DNA of 46,101 nucleotides from Entamoeba histolytica HM-1:IMSS (Eukaryota > Evosea > Mastigamoebida > Endamoebidae): the NCBI RefSeq assembly GCF_000208925.1, contig NW_001914979.1:2101-48201 (forward strand), read 5' to 3'. Below are positions 19,868-29,658 of this stretch, in pieces. Every line of letters starts with the position of its first letter. Position 1 is the stretch's first letter. Under the pieces are notes generated by a model. The model did not search any database. It saw only the letters and a list, made by a program, of their open reading frames with translations, and was not told where the DNA came from. Both the position numbers and the translations under genes were made by a program.

Positions 19868-21997
19868 ATGTCAAGACAATCATCTACATTTACTACAAAT
19901 TCATCCCCATTTCAAGGGAAAATCCAACATGACTATGGTGTTTATGTTTTTAATGAGTCTTCAATGGAAAAAAGATTACCACCATCAACATTTAAAACAA
20001 TTAAAAACTTATTAATTAATGGTGGTTCATTAACTGAATCAGAGGCTGATGTCGTTGCTTTTGGAATGAAAGAATGGGCAGAAGAACTTGGGGCTGTTTG
20101 TTTTGCACATTGGTTCCAACCATTAACTTCAAAATCAGCAAAAAAATTTGACTGTTTCTTGAATATTAAAAATGGAGTTTCTTCACATGCTTCTCATTTA
20201 ATGTCAGAATTTAGTGGTAAACAATTAATTAAAGGAGAGCCTGATGGATCTTCTTTCCCTAATGGTGGATTAAGACAAACATATCAAGCAAGAGGATATA
20301 CAGCTTGGGATTATACATCTCCAGTATTTGTTGTAAAAGATCAATTAGGAGGATGTTTATATATTCCAGCAGTGTTTTGTTCAATCTTTGGATTATCTCT
20401 TGATGCAAAAACTCCATTATTAAGAAGTGAACGTGCATTAAGTTCTTCTGTTGAAAAATCATTAAAATATTTAGGAGGAAGTAAAGGACCTATTAAATGT
20501 ACTATTGGATTAGAACAAGAAATGTTTATAATTGATAGAGATGTATATCAACGTAGACCTGACTTAATTGCATGTGGAAGAACTCTTATTGGTAAGCGAC
20601 CATCAAGAACACAACAAATGAAAGACCATTATTGGGGAGCAATGCCACAAAGAGTACTTAATTGTTTGGATGATGTTCGAGATGAGATGTGGAAATTAGG
20701 TGTTCCTGTATGTACTATTCATAATGAAGTAGCACCAGCCCAATATGAAATTGCACCAATATTTGAACAAGCTGGAATAGCTTGTGATCATAATATTCTT
20801 TTAATGGAAGAAACACAAAGAATAGCTAAAAGACATAACTTAGAAGTACTTTTCCATGAAAAACCATTTTTAGATGTTAATGGTTCTGGGAAACATGTTA
20901 ATTGGAGTATTTTTTCTGGAGATGAAGGATTATTAATTCCTGGAAAAACAGAAGATGAAAGAAGAAGATTTTGTTTCTTTCTTGCTGCTGTTATTCAAGG
21001 TGTTGATAATCATGCTGATGTATTACGAGCATCTGTATTAACTGCTGGTAATACACATCGTTTAGGAGGATTTGAAGCACCTCCAGGAATTATTAGTATC
21101 TTTTTGGGTAATGTGATACAAACATTAATTGATTCGATCACTAATAATACTGGTGAAACTATTGAAAAAAAGACAACAATTGATTTTCATCTTGAAATGC
21201 TTCCGAAAATAGCAAGAGACCAAAGTGATAGAAACAGAACTTCTCCATTTGCATTTATTGGAAATAGATTCGAGTTTAGAGCTGTTGGTTCTGAACAAAA
21301 TGCAGCTTGGCCTATTACTGTATTAAACACGGTTGTTGCAGAATCTATTGAACAAATGGTAAATCAAATTGAAAAAAAGATTCATGATGGAAAAAGTGAA
21401 AAGAATGCAGTTGATGAAGTTATCAAAGAAACAATACTTCTTCACAAAAAAATTGTTTATAATGAAGATTGTTATGACAATAAATATAGAAAAACAATGG
21501 AAATTAATGGAATTAAAGAAATAAAAACTATGGACATGGCATTAGATGCATTATCTAAAAGTAAAGAAATGTTTAAAAACACTACTGTACTAAGTGAAGA
21601 AGAGGTTAATGCAAGAGTCAGTATATTAGGAGAGGCATATGTAACAACATCATTAATTGATATCAACCAATTATTAGACATGGTTGAACGTGAAATTATT
21701 CCTATTGTTATGGATGTATTAGCTAAAGAAAAAAAACAGACTCAAATTATTGGTTTATCAATTATTAATAAGAGAGTTGAAAATATGTTGGAATGGTTTA
21801 ATAAAATGATATCTTCTATTGAACTACTTAAAGAAAAAAGAGATAAAATCATAAACTCATCTTGTGTCATCGAGGCAAATGAAGCAATGAATATTATTAA
21901 TGAAGTACGTGTTTATATTGATAAACTTGAAGGTCTAATTCCACAGAAAGAATGGCCTTATCCATCATATGAAACTTTATGGAATACTCATTGTTAA
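19868..21997 (+). CDS. glnN: Glutamine synthetase type III
   Basis: The 709-residue protein is a GSIII, the large dodecameric class typical of Bacteroidetes, which makes glutamine from glutamate, ammonia and ATP. Class-typical stretches include MKEWAEELGAVCFAHWFQP near residue 70, a catalytic glutamate motif in CTIGLEQEMFI (about 216), and HNEVAPAQYEIAP followed by DHNILLMEE (about 290). Further on are FHEKPF...GSGKHVNWS (about 340), GNTHRLGG..APP (about 400), and FAFIGNRFEFRAVGS carrying the catalytic Arg region (about 460). The C-terminal 200 residues are the helical GSIII extension. The start is the ATG at 19868; codons before it begin with GTG. Most eukaryotes use GSII, so bacterial origin is likely. 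It converges with the cytidylyltransferase gene, 59 bases between stop codons. Confidence 0.96.
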   Translation: MSRQSSTFTTNSSPFQGKIQHDYGVYVFNESSMEKRLPPSTFKTIKNLLINGGSLTESEADVVAFGMKEWAEELGAVCFAHWFQPLTSKSAKKFDCFLNIKNGVSSHASHLMSEFSGKQLIKGEPDGSSFPNGGLRQTYQARGYTAWDYTSPVFVVKDQLGGCLYIPAVFCSIFGLSLDAKTPLLRSERALSSSVEKSLKYLGGSKGPIKCTIGLEQEMFIIDRDVYQRRPDLIACGRTLIGKRPSRTQQMKDHYWGAMPQRVLNCLDDVRDEMWKLGVPVCTIHNEVAPAQYEIAPIFEQAGIACDHNILLMEETQRIAKRHNLEVLFHEKPFLDVNGSGKHVNWSIFSGDEGLLIPGKTEDERRRFCFFLAAVIQGVDNHADVLRASVLTAGNTHRLGGFEAPPGIISIFLGNVIQTLIDSITNNTGETIEKKTTIDFHLEMLPKIARDQSDRNRTSPFAFIGNRFEFRAVGSEQNAAWPITVLNTVVAESIEQMVNQIEKKIHDGKSEKNAVDEVIKETILLHKKIVYNEDCYDNKYRKTMEINGIKEIKTMDMALDALSKSKEMFKNTTVLSEEEVNARVSILGEAYVTTSLIDINQLLDMVEREIIPIVMDVLAKEKKQTQIIGLSIINKRVENMLEWFNKMISSIELLKEKRDKIINSSCVIEANEAMNIINEVRVYIDKLEGLIPQKEWPYPSYETLWNTHC

Positions 21998-22056
21998 ATT
22001 ATTCTCAACAACAATCAATTATTGTTTAATTTTTTAGTAATTAATAATTATTTCCA

Positions 22057-23073
22057 TTATCTTTGTTTCTTTGAATTTCTTATTTCAAAGAGTTTTTCTC
22101 TTTCCTTAACTCTTTCAATAATTTCATTTGCTGTTAAAGTGAAACCACTATCTATTTCTTGATAAATTTTCTTTTCAATAGCATCATTATAATATTCTTT
22201 TCCAACGCCATTATCACATTTACCATGAACAACAACATCAATATGCATTTTCTCAATCATTTCACTTGTTACTCCACGAGGAGCACCAATGATAACATTG
22301 TCAATATATCTACAAGCCAATAGACTCATAACACGTTCACCAATATTAAGAATTGGATAATTCATGCCTTTGTATTCATTAATTGTATGATCTTCATAAA
22401 CTCCAACAATAAGATAAGTACCAAGTTCATGTGCTTTCCTAAATAATTCATAATGTCCTGCATGAAGTAAATCAAAACTACCATCAATATAAATAACTTT
22501 GTCTTGAGGAGTTCTTTCTTTCTTATTATTACTAAATAGTCTAATTTTATCAATTGATAAATTAGCATGTTTAAGACCTTCCCAATGTTCTTTTGATTGA
22601 GGATTCATCATCCTATAAATAATATCTGTAGTTGATACTCCATCAGTTCTTGGAACGACTTTCATCATTCCTGCATCAATGATTGCTTGATAACTATTGT
22701 TTCCTGTTTTTGTGTTTAATGAAATATCATCACCATGAACTACATAGTCAATATGAAGATCCTTCATCATAAATAACTCAGTGTCCCAATATGGAATTCC
22801 ATCAACTACTTCATCAACCCATTGACATGACCTTACTGCAATATTACGTTCTTCTTCTTTCATTACAGTTGGTCCTTTGTGCTGTTCAATAATTTCATTA
22901 TTCACAATTCCTAGAACTAACACGCATTGATAATCAAATGCAGCACATGCCTGTCTAATAACATTTGCATGACCCCAATGGAACATATCATAACACCCAT
23001 CAACATAAATACGAGGAAGACTTTTATCCTTGTTATGAAAGATCAAATGGTGTTTGTAATCCTTTGTTGCCAT
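22057..23073 (-). CDS. PCYT2: Ethanolamine-phosphate cytidylyltransferase
   Basis: The 338-residue protein has two cytidylyltransferase domains in tandem, the layout of Pcyt2/ECT1, which makes CDP-ethanolamine from CTP and phosphoethanolamine in the Kennedy pathway. Domain 1 has YVDGCYDMFHWGH (HxGH at 32-35) and the CTP-binding RTDGVSTTDII near residue 140. Domain 2 has YIDGSFDLLHAGH (HAGH at 204-207) and, in place of a full RTEGISTT motif, DSGFTLTANEIIERV near the end, as is usual in this family. It is slightly shorter than animal enzymes. No membrane-binding helix is present, in contrast to choline-phosphate cytidylyltransferase, so the ethanolamine form is favoured. Confidence 0.95.
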   Translation of the reverse strand: MATKDYKHHLIFHNKDKSLPRIYVDGCYDMFHWGHANVIRQACAAFDYQCVLVLGIVNNEIIEQHKGPTVMKEEERNIAVRSCQWVDEVVDGIPYWDTELFMMKDLHIDYVVHGDDISLNTKTGNNSYQAIIDAGMMKVVPRTDGVSTTDIIYRMMNPQSKEHWEGLKHANLSIDKIRLFSNNKKERTPQDKVIYIDGSFDLLHAGHYELFRKAHELGTYLIVGVYEDHTINEYKGMNYPILNIGERVMSLLACRYIDNVIIGAPRGVTSEMIEKMHIDVVVHGKCDNGVGKEYYNDAIEKKIYQEIDSGFTLTANEIIERVKEREKLFEIRNSKKQR

Positions 23074-23103
23074 TGCAAAACTTTATGATTTGATTTTCTT
23101 TTT

Positions 23104-23118
23104 AGTTCTTTTAAGTTC
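23104..23118 (-). promoter_or_regulatory. Tandem GAACT elements upstream of the cytidylyltransferase
   Basis: Two copies of GAACT (read on the minus strand as AAGAACTTAAAAGAACT) lie 31-45 bases upstream of the ATG. They match the core of the GAAC element known in Entamoeba promoters (AATGAACT). Function is inferred from that resemblance only. Confidence 0.4.
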
Positions 23119-23628
23119 TTTTCAAAAACTCGATTTTTTATTTCTTTTTTTAGATTGAACGATATATTTTTATTATAATACCTGTTTTTTTCATAACAAA
23201 ATCTTATTGCATTTTATTATTAGTTATTATTTTACCAACTTCTTTTATATGTTTTTTTTATAATTCGTTAAGATTTATTAAATTGTATCTAATACTAATA
23301 CATTATTATTTCTTTAATATTGAAAACTCTCTTTGTATTTAAGATTTTAATGTGTTTTATGAAATACTATATAATTAACAAACACACTTTTTTATATATA
23401 ATTTAAATATAATTATTACCATTTTAGAATCATCCATCTTAACAAATAATTTATTGGAATGAATTTTCATTACAAATATAAGACTTATTCTTTTTTTTAT
23501 TTAAAAAATTAAATTTAAAACATTCAACTTTTAATTAAACTGTATGAAAATAGTTTATATCTTAAATGATTTATTCTTATTCAAACAATATAAAAGTTAT
23601 TACTTCTTGTTTAATGAAAAAGATATGA

Positions 23629-23648
23629 CTGTGATTTAAGAATCACAG
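23629..23648. repeat. 8-bp inverted repeat with 4-base loop
   Basis: CTGTGATT-TAAG-AATCACAG is a perfect stem of 8 base pairs around a TAAG loop. It stands out for its GC content in otherwise AT-rich spacer. It could be a protein-binding palindrome; its role is unknown. Confidence 0.6.
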
Positions 23649-24065
23649 ATTTAATAGAAATGTGTTATTGAAATTTATTATTATTATCTTTTTATTTGAA
23701 GAAAGTTTTATCATAAAAAGTGTCTATAAAAGATTTGACTAACAATAAAACAATCAATTCAAAAAACATTAGTACAACATTTAATAATTCTTTAAGAATC
23801 AAAGACTTAAAATTAAATTTTGAAATAAAAAAAGAATAAAACTAAATTATAATAATATCAACAACAAGATAACCAGAATTTAAATTGAATAAATTTCAAC
23901 TTAGAAGATCTAATTATTTGTTTTTATTTTTATAAAACATCAATTCAGATGATCTTAGAAAAAATAAAAAGTTCTAATAAGAAAAGGAAATAGAAAATAA
24001 TAAAAAGAACTAAAAACAAATAAAAAAACTTGAAAAACTAAAAAAGATAATAAAACAAGAAAAAT

Positions 24066-27000
24066 ATGATAGAACTTAAACGAAGCCAATATGTCATTCC
24101 ATCGCCTTATAGAAGAACAACATGGCAAGGATTACCCCTTGCTCAGTTGCCTAAAAGAATTGAAACAAAACCATTATCTAGTGGAATAATACCATCACCA
24201 TTATCTTTACTAAAAAAAGAAGATATGGATGAAGTTAATGAAAAAAAAGAGCCAAGACCATCAAATGTTAATGTTACTATTACACAAGAAACTGTATTTG
24301 TAGCTGTAAAAGATAGAACAGGAAAATATTATGGGTATGCTATGAATGTTAATGATATTGGAACTTCCATTATGGAAACATGTAAAAGTAATGTTTATAT
24401 TAAAGGAGATTATGCGTTGGTATTACCTAATTTAAATTATAGGGTATTTGATGAAGACTCTCGTAAACCACTTAAAGATTTAAAATTTGTTCAAGGATGT
24501 CAGTATCATGGTATAGTTCCATATTTTTTCCTTGTAGAAAGAAAAGCAGTTATTCAATATGCATCAGTAGAATCAGTTGGAGAATATTTATTACAATCAA
24601 CATTAAAATATGAAATTATTGGTAATAACTTTGTTGGATTATGTAGAAATATTGGAGATGAATTTTATAAATTTAGAAGAGCTTTAGCAACTGTTTGTGG
24701 TAAAGAAGAAGAAAATAAAAAAGGATTAGATATATATTTATTAGAAGAAAATGAATATGTTTATTGTGGTAATGAACCTCCTATTCAAGACCTTACAAAA
24801 AAATTAATTATGAAAGGATATTTATTTGAACAAAAAATGGATAAAACTATTTCTCATTTACCTACTGATACTGTTGAAAATGTTATTTCTGCTTTATTTA
24901 CTAAATTTACTACTACAAATCAAGCTGCATTTGCTGCTACTGAAAAAGCTGAAGACTTTGTTTTAAAAGTAAGAGGATTACATGAATTTTTAATTCCAAA
25001 GAAAAAAGATGGTTCATTATATCAATTATGTGAATTTGATTATATTAGAAGATGTGTTATGAAACATGAAAAAATTGATTTATATCTTACACCAAGAAAA
25101 GTATTACATCAATTTATTGGACCATTAAATCCTATAGATGTTAATTTCACTGGAGTTTATAATTCATTATTATCTCATGATTTATGGGAAAAAGTAGAAA
25201 CAGAAAAAGCTGGACAAAGTCAAAAAAGTATTGAACGTAATTATTTCATTACATTAAAGAAATTAAGTAATTGTGTTTATTATAAACCATTACCTCAAAA
25301 GAAAAATAAAGAAAATAAAGATGATGTTCCTGTACAAGAATATCAAAATATTGTTAGTTTTAGAGCTTATGTTACTGCTGCATTATTCCTTGGACCAAGA
25401 CAATTAGGAAAATTGGTTGTCACACCAGTATTTCAAGTTAATAATAGTATGGCTACATTAGATAATGTAATGGAATTTGATTTACCAATAAAAATTCTTC
25501 CAAAAGAAACTAAACTTGTTATTGGAGTATTTCAAACTGAAGAACAAATTGGTGTTACGATTGACCATCTTGAAAAGAAAGAAAAAAATAAAGAAAATCC
25601 TATTGGAACTATTAACTGTAAAGTTGTTGATCACAATGGGATGTTACTTATGGGTAATGTTCAATGTGGACTATGGGAATTATCAGCTCCAAATTTCATT
25701 TCTATGTGTTCAGAAAATATTGGAGAAAGGGCTATTTACCTTACTTTTACATATCCAACATATGATGTACCAGTATTAATGGATGCATTTAATGATGATA
25801 ATATTAAAAGTGATAATCAAGAAAAAGAGAAATTAACTGCTGAACAAACAAAGAAATTCAAAGTTGCATTAGAGTCAAATCCATTACAAAAATTAACAGA
25901 AGATGAAATGAAATTAATTTGGAAATTAAGATATACAGTTAAGAAAACTAAACCAAAAAATCTTTCAAGAGTTGTTGCTGCAGTTGATTTAACTGATGTA
26001 CATGCAGTTGCAGAATTACATAGGTTACTAGCTGATTGGCCATTATTAGAACCACAAACAGCTATTGAAATGTTAGATTTTAAATTCCCAGATCAAAGGG
26101 TAAGAGATTTTGCTTTAAAATGTCTTGATGCAATGGATGATGCAGAATTAATTATGTTCCTTCCACAATTAATTCAAGCATTAAAATTTGAATTACATCA
26201 TAATAGTGAATTAGCAATGTTCTTATTAAGACGAGCATTAAGAAATAAAAATAGAATTGGACATCAATTCTTTTGGTTCTTAAAAGCAGAATTACATGAT
26301 AATAGAGTTACTGAAAGATATGGATTGTTATTAGAAGCATTTGTAGGTGCATGTGGTAAATATCAAATAGAATTATATAATGAAGTTAAATTCCAATTAG
26401 ACCTTATTGATATTGCTAATCATGTTAAAACACTTGCAACTAAAGATGAACAAAAACAATACATGTTTGAAGCATTAGCTAAATTAAAATATCCTGACAA
26501 TCAAGCATTACCAATTGATTCTAGAATGAGATTTACAAAACCAGTACCAAATAGTGGAAATGTATTTAGTAGTAAGAAAAAACCATTATTATTAATACTT
26601 CAAAATTATGATCCAGCAGGTGATGACATTAGAGTAATTGAAAAAGTTGGAGATGATTTAAGACAAGATATATTAACATTACAAATATTACGTATTATGT
26701 TTACTATGCTTAAAAATGCTGAATTAGATATTAGAATGTTACCGTATCAATGTATTGCTACTGGTAATGAAACTGGTATGTTAGAACTTGTTAAAGACTC
26801 TGAAACATATGGTAAAATTATTGCTGATGATGGAAGAAGATTAGCAGTTACTAAAAATGATGTATTAACATTATGGATGCAAAAACAATGTGCTAGGCCA
26901 GAAAGTAAAGTTACTTTTGAACAAGCAGTAGAAAATTTTGTTCATTCATGTGCAGGATATTGTGTTGCTACATATTTACTTGGTATTGGAGATAGACATA

Positions 27001-27440
27001 GTGACAATGTTATGGTAACAAGAGACGGTATATTCTTCCATATCGATTTTGGACATTTCCTTGGTAATTTCAAATCAAAATTCGGAGTAAAAAGAGAAAG
27101 AACACCGTTTAAATTTACACAACATTATGCTGATTTAATGGGATATAAAGATGGTGTTGAAAGTAAAGAATTTAAAGAATTTAAAGAATTATGTTCTTCT
27201 GCATTATTATCATTAAGAAAACAAGGATCATTATTTATTTATTTGTTTAGATTAATGCTTGCTACTGGTATTCCAGAATTAAAAAATGAAGATGATATTG
27301 AATATATGAAAAATGCATTTATGTTTGATGAAGATGATCAACAAGTTAAGAAGAACTTTGACAATATGATTTATCAATGTCTTGATGCATGGTCTCAAAC
27401 ATTAAATGATTTGATCCATGACATTGTCCATTACAAATAA
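24066..27440 (+). CDS. Class I-like phosphatidylinositol 3-kinase catalytic subunit
   Basis: The 1124-residue protein has the p110 layout: an N-terminal region with a probable Ras-binding-like domain, a C2 domain (about 330-580), the PIK helical accessory domain (about 610-780, with ADWPLLEPQTAIEMLDFKFPD and VRDFALKCLDAMDD), and a C-terminal lipid kinase domain (about 830-1110). Kinase motifs are EKVGDDLRQD with the ATP-contacting Lys (about 857-866), catalytic loop GIGDRHSDNVMV (about 973-984), and DFG in HIDFGHFLGNFK (about 993). The activation loop carries KRERTPF (about 1008), the basic pattern of class I enzymes that use PI(4,5)P2. This points to PIP3 production at the plasma membrane, as in chemotaxis and phagocytosis (inference). 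No p85-binding domain is obvious. It converges with the next gene, 80 bases between stops. Confidence 0.95.
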   Translation: MIELKRSQYVIPSPYRRTTWQGLPLAQLPKRIETKPLSSGIIPSPLSLLKKEDMDEVNEKKEPRPSNVNVTITQETVFVAVKDRTGKYYGYAMNVNDIGTSIMETCKSNVYIKGDYALVLPNLNYRVFDEDSRKPLKDLKFVQGCQYHGIVPYFFLVERKAVIQYASVESVGEYLLQSTLKYEIIGNNFVGLCRNIGDEFYKFRRALATVCGKEEENKKGLDIYLLEENEYVYCGNEPPIQDLTKKLIMKGYLFEQKMDKTISHLPTDTVENVISALFTKFTTTNQAAFAATEKAEDFVLKVRGLHEFLIPKKKDGSLYQLCEFDYIRRCVMKHEKIDLYLTPRKVLHQFIGPLNPIDVNFTGVYNSLLSHDLWEKVETEKAGQSQKSIERNYFITLKKLSNCVYYKPLPQKKNKENKDDVPVQEYQNIVSFRAYVTAALFLGPRQLGKLVVTPVFQVNNSMATLDNVMEFDLPIKILPKETKLVIGVFQTEEQIGVTIDHLEKKEKNKENPIGTINCKVVDHNGMLLMGNVQCGLWELSAPNFISMCSENIGERAIYLTFTYPTYDVPVLMDAFNDDNIKSDNQEKEKLTAEQTKKFKVALESNPLQKLTEDEMKLIWKLRYTVKKTKPKNLSRVVAAVDLTDVHAVAELHRLLADWPLLEPQTAIEMLDFKFPDQRVRDFALKCLDAMDDAELIMFLPQLIQALKFELHHNSELAMFLLRRALRNKNRIGHQFFWFLKAELHDNRVTERYGLLLEAFVGACGKYQIELYNEVKFQLDLIDIANHVKTLATKDEQKQYMFEALAKLKYPDNQALPIDSRMRFTKPVPNSGNVFSSKKKPLLLILQNYDPAGDDIRVIEKVGDDLRQDILTLQILRIMFTMLKNAELDIRMLPYQCIATGNETGMLELVKDSETYGKIIADDGRRLAVTKNDVLTLWMQKQCARPESKVTFEQAVENFVHSCAGYCVATYLLGIGDRHSDNVMVTRDGIFFHIDFGHFLGNFKSKFGVKRERTPFKFTQHYADLMGYKDGVESKEFKEFKELCSSALLSLRKQGSLFIYLFRLMLATGIPELKNEDDIEYMKNAFMFDEDDQQVKKNFDNMIYQCLDAWSQTLNDLIHDIVHYK

Positions 27441-27520
27441 ATGAATTTGGTCAAAGAATAAAACAAAAATAAAAAAAAAGGAAGAGAAATACTTCTTAAA
27501 TTAATTTAAAAAGTTTTTTA

Positions 27521-28582
27521 TTAATTTTGAATAAAATTTTGATGTATTGAATCTTCTGAATAAAATTCTTTTAAATGAGGAGGATTTAAAAAAGTTATTT
27601 GAGAGTTTATATGATGCAAATAAAGATGAGTAATAGATGAAGGTAAAATAAATTGTGTTGAACCATCTTTTTGATGAAGAACAAGATAATAAAGATTATA
27701 TAATTGAGATAAATTAAGGTTTTTATATAATTTTCCTGAGATATATAATATTAAATGATGTAATGAAATTAACTTCATAGAATTTCCAAGATGTAAAGAA
27801 TCTAATTTTAAATAAAGTATATAATTTGGAAAAAGAGTTGAAAATGAAGAATTATTAATACTAATTTGTGGAAGATAATAATTATATAAAGTTTTAAAAT
27901 AAGGATTTTGTAAATCATTACAACTAACTGTAATTATTTTTGTAGATAACCATAATAATACAATTTTCGTTGCGATATATTTAAAAGTATATGTATATAA
28001 TATTTCTTTACTTTTTAATATAATACAACACCCAAAAAATAAATCTTTCATTTTTATTAATTCATTTAATTCTGTTATTTTATTAATAAAAATAAATCTT
28101 TTTATATTTTTTTTACTAATACTAATTACACTTTGTTTATAATAATTATAATGTTGTTTATTATTTACATTTAAATCATATAAAAACCATTTTTCTAAAT
28201 TTTTCATTTCTTCTAAATTTCCTAATTGACTTCCAGCTACTTGTTTAATTATTTTTAAATTTTTCATTCTATAAATTATTCGTTTTGCATCAATTGGTTG
28301 TTTAATTTCAATTCCAACGATAGTATCTAAAGATTGAATAGTTTGTAAACAATCAACTTCTTCTTTTGTTGAAATTACTAAATGAAACAATACAGTTTTA
28401 TCTAATTGACTTAGATAAAAAAGTATCTTTTGAACTGACCCTTTTTTCATTTTTTCTTCTTTTATCTTTAGTTGTGCTTCAGCAATTCCCCATCTTTTAG
28501 ATATTAACTTTATTTTCTCTCTCGTTTGCAAAGGAAGATATTGCAAAATTATTCGACAAAATAAGCTTTCCAATAAACTCAT
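27521..28582 (-). CDS. F-box-like / LRR-like hypothetical protein
   Basis: From the ATG at 28582 the protein has 353 residues and starts with an F-box-like helix set: LLESLFCRIILQYLPLQTRE followed by KIKLISKRW. An earlier in-frame ATG at 28621 adds a hydrophobic segment (METLFISTFFLSF); I prefer the later one because the F-box-like module then begins the protein. The rest is Leu/Ile/Asn/Tyr-rich with irregular leucine-rich segments (for example near residues 270-340, SSITHLYLHHINSQITFLN), consistent with a degenerate LRR solenoid. If the F-box is real the protein would link a substrate to an SCF ubiquitin ligase. This is a tentative call. Confidence 0.65.
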   Translation of the reverse strand: MSLLESLFCRIILQYLPLQTREKIKLISKRWGIAEAQLKIKEEKMKKGSVQKILFYLSQLDKTVLFHLVISTKEEVDCLQTIQSLDTIVGIEIKQPIDAKRIIYRMKNLKIIKQVAGSQLGNLEEMKNLEKWFLYDLNVNNKQHYNYYKQSVISISKKNIKRFIFINKITELNELIKMKDLFFGCCIILKSKEILYTYTFKYIATKIVLLWLSTKIITVSCNDLQNPYFKTLYNYYLPQISINNSSFSTLFPNYILYLKLDSLHLGNSMKLISLHHLILYISGKLYKNLNLSQLYNLYYLVLHQKDGSTQFILPSSITHLYLHHINSQITFLNPPHLKEFYSEDSIHQNFIQN

Positions 28583-28756
28583 AAAACTTAAAAAAAAAGT
28601 ACTAATAAAAAGGGTTTCCATTAATAAGAGAAAATAAGAATTTTTTAATAAAAAAAAAAGAAAGTTCAATTTTTGAATCTTCTTAAATTAATGAAGAAAA
28701 GTAGATAGTGTCATCATTCAAAAAGAACTAATATTTTTTATTTCTTTAATTCTTCA

Positions 28757-29587
28757 ATGATACAAGGTATGACTTATAAACGATTTCAATTCATGCTTGG
28801 AGGTGCATTTGCTGGTGTAGTTTCTAGAACTGCTGTTGCTCCTCTAGACCGTATGCATACCTTGTTAGTTGCTCGATCTGATGAGAGTGGTTCAAAGATG
28901 TTAAGAGACTTATTGGCAAATGAAGGAGTAATTGGGTTATGGAGAGGTAATTTTGTAAATTGTATGAAAGTTGCTCCAACCACTGCTGTAAAATTCTTTG
29001 TTACTGAGTCATTAAAAAGAATTGCCAAAGATTATTACGCTCGTCGTTCTTTACAATTACCATTTTCTGTTAATTTTGCTATTGGTGCACTTGGAGCTAT
29101 TGCTTCAACAATGGTATCACATCCAATTGATGTAATAAGAACTCGAATGACAATAGAAACAACTAAAATTCGTAAATATGATACATTCTTTGGTACTGCT
29201 AGTACTATTATAAAAGAAGAAGGTGTTTCTGGTTTATATAAAGGACTTGGATTTTCTATTTTAAGTGTTACTCCATTCCAAGCAGTAAACCATGCATGTT
29301 TTGATTTTGTTGCTCCATTAGTTCCTGAATGTCAATTAAAGAAACTTTATCAAGGATGTTTATCTTCTTCACTTGCATTTTCTTTATGTTATCCATTAGA
29401 TGTTGTTAAAAGAAAATTACTTGCTAAGAAAGCTAATTCAGCAATTGAAGCTATTAATACCATTGCTAAAACCCAAGGAATTAAAGGACTTTATTCTGGA
29501 TTTGGAGTAGGATTTGTCAAAGTTGTTCCATTAGTCAGTGTTCAATTCTTTACTTTTGATCAATATAAGAAGTTCTTTAAATTGTAA
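28757..29587 (+). CDS. Mitochondrial carrier family protein, probable mitosomal ADP/ATP carrier
   Basis: The 276-residue protein has the threefold structure of the SLC25 family: six membrane helices in three repeats, each with a Px[DE]xx[RK] signature. They are PLDRMH (from residue 29), PIDVIR (from 123) and PLDVVK (from 213), followed by gly-rich segments such as GVIGLWRGN, GVSGLYKGL and GIKGLYSGF. Entamoeba has lost a normal mitochondrion and keeps mitosomes. From memory, a carrier of this length is its characterised ADP/ATP exchanger, without the RRRMMM signature of typical AACs, which is also absent here. No N-terminal presequence is present. A LINE has inserted 55 bases after the stop codon, in or just past the 3' untranslated region. 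Confidence 0.92.
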   Translation: MIQGMTYKRFQFMLGGAFAGVVSRTAVAPLDRMHTLLVARSDESGSKMLRDLLANEGVIGLWRGNFVNCMKVAPTTAVKFFVTESLKRIAKDYYARRSLQLPFSVNFAIGALGAIASTMVSHPIDVIRTRMTIETTKIRKYDTFFGTASTIIKEEGVSGLYKGLGFSILSVTPFQAVNHACFDFVAPLVPECQLKKLYQGCLSSSLAFSLCYPLDVVKRKLLAKKANSAIEAINTIAKTQGIKGLYSGFGVGFVKVVPLVSVQFFTFDQYKKFFKL

Positions 29588-29624
29588 TTTAAAGTTCATT
29601 CTGTCATTTTATTTTATTCTTTTG

Positions 29625-29642
29625 TTTATTTCAAATGAATAT
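29625..29642 (+). repeat. Target-site duplication, 5' copy
   Basis: The 18-base sequence TTTATTTCAAATGAATAT is repeated exactly at 34430-34447, immediately beyond the 3' end of LINE copy 2. This is the mark of target-primed reverse transcription and defines the ends of the insertion. Confidence 0.93.
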
Positions 29643-29658
29643 GAAGATCCTTTTCCAA

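Larger units (their letters stand above)
23074..24065. other. Divergent intergenic region with a short hairpin
   Basis: Nearly 1 kb of AT-rich sequence separates the minus-strand cytidylyltransferase from the plus-strand PI3-kinase, so it holds both promoters. It contains a perfect 8-bp inverted repeat at 23629-23648. The last 60 bases before the PI3-kinase ATG are A-rich and include AAGAACTAAAA, similar to the GAAC element. Confidence 0.6.

Noticed and set aside
17599..21997. Bacterial contamination as the explanation for the two bacterial-type genes
   Set aside because: Their codon use, base composition and spacing match the surrounding Entamoeba genes, and they are embedded between clearly eukaryotic genes.
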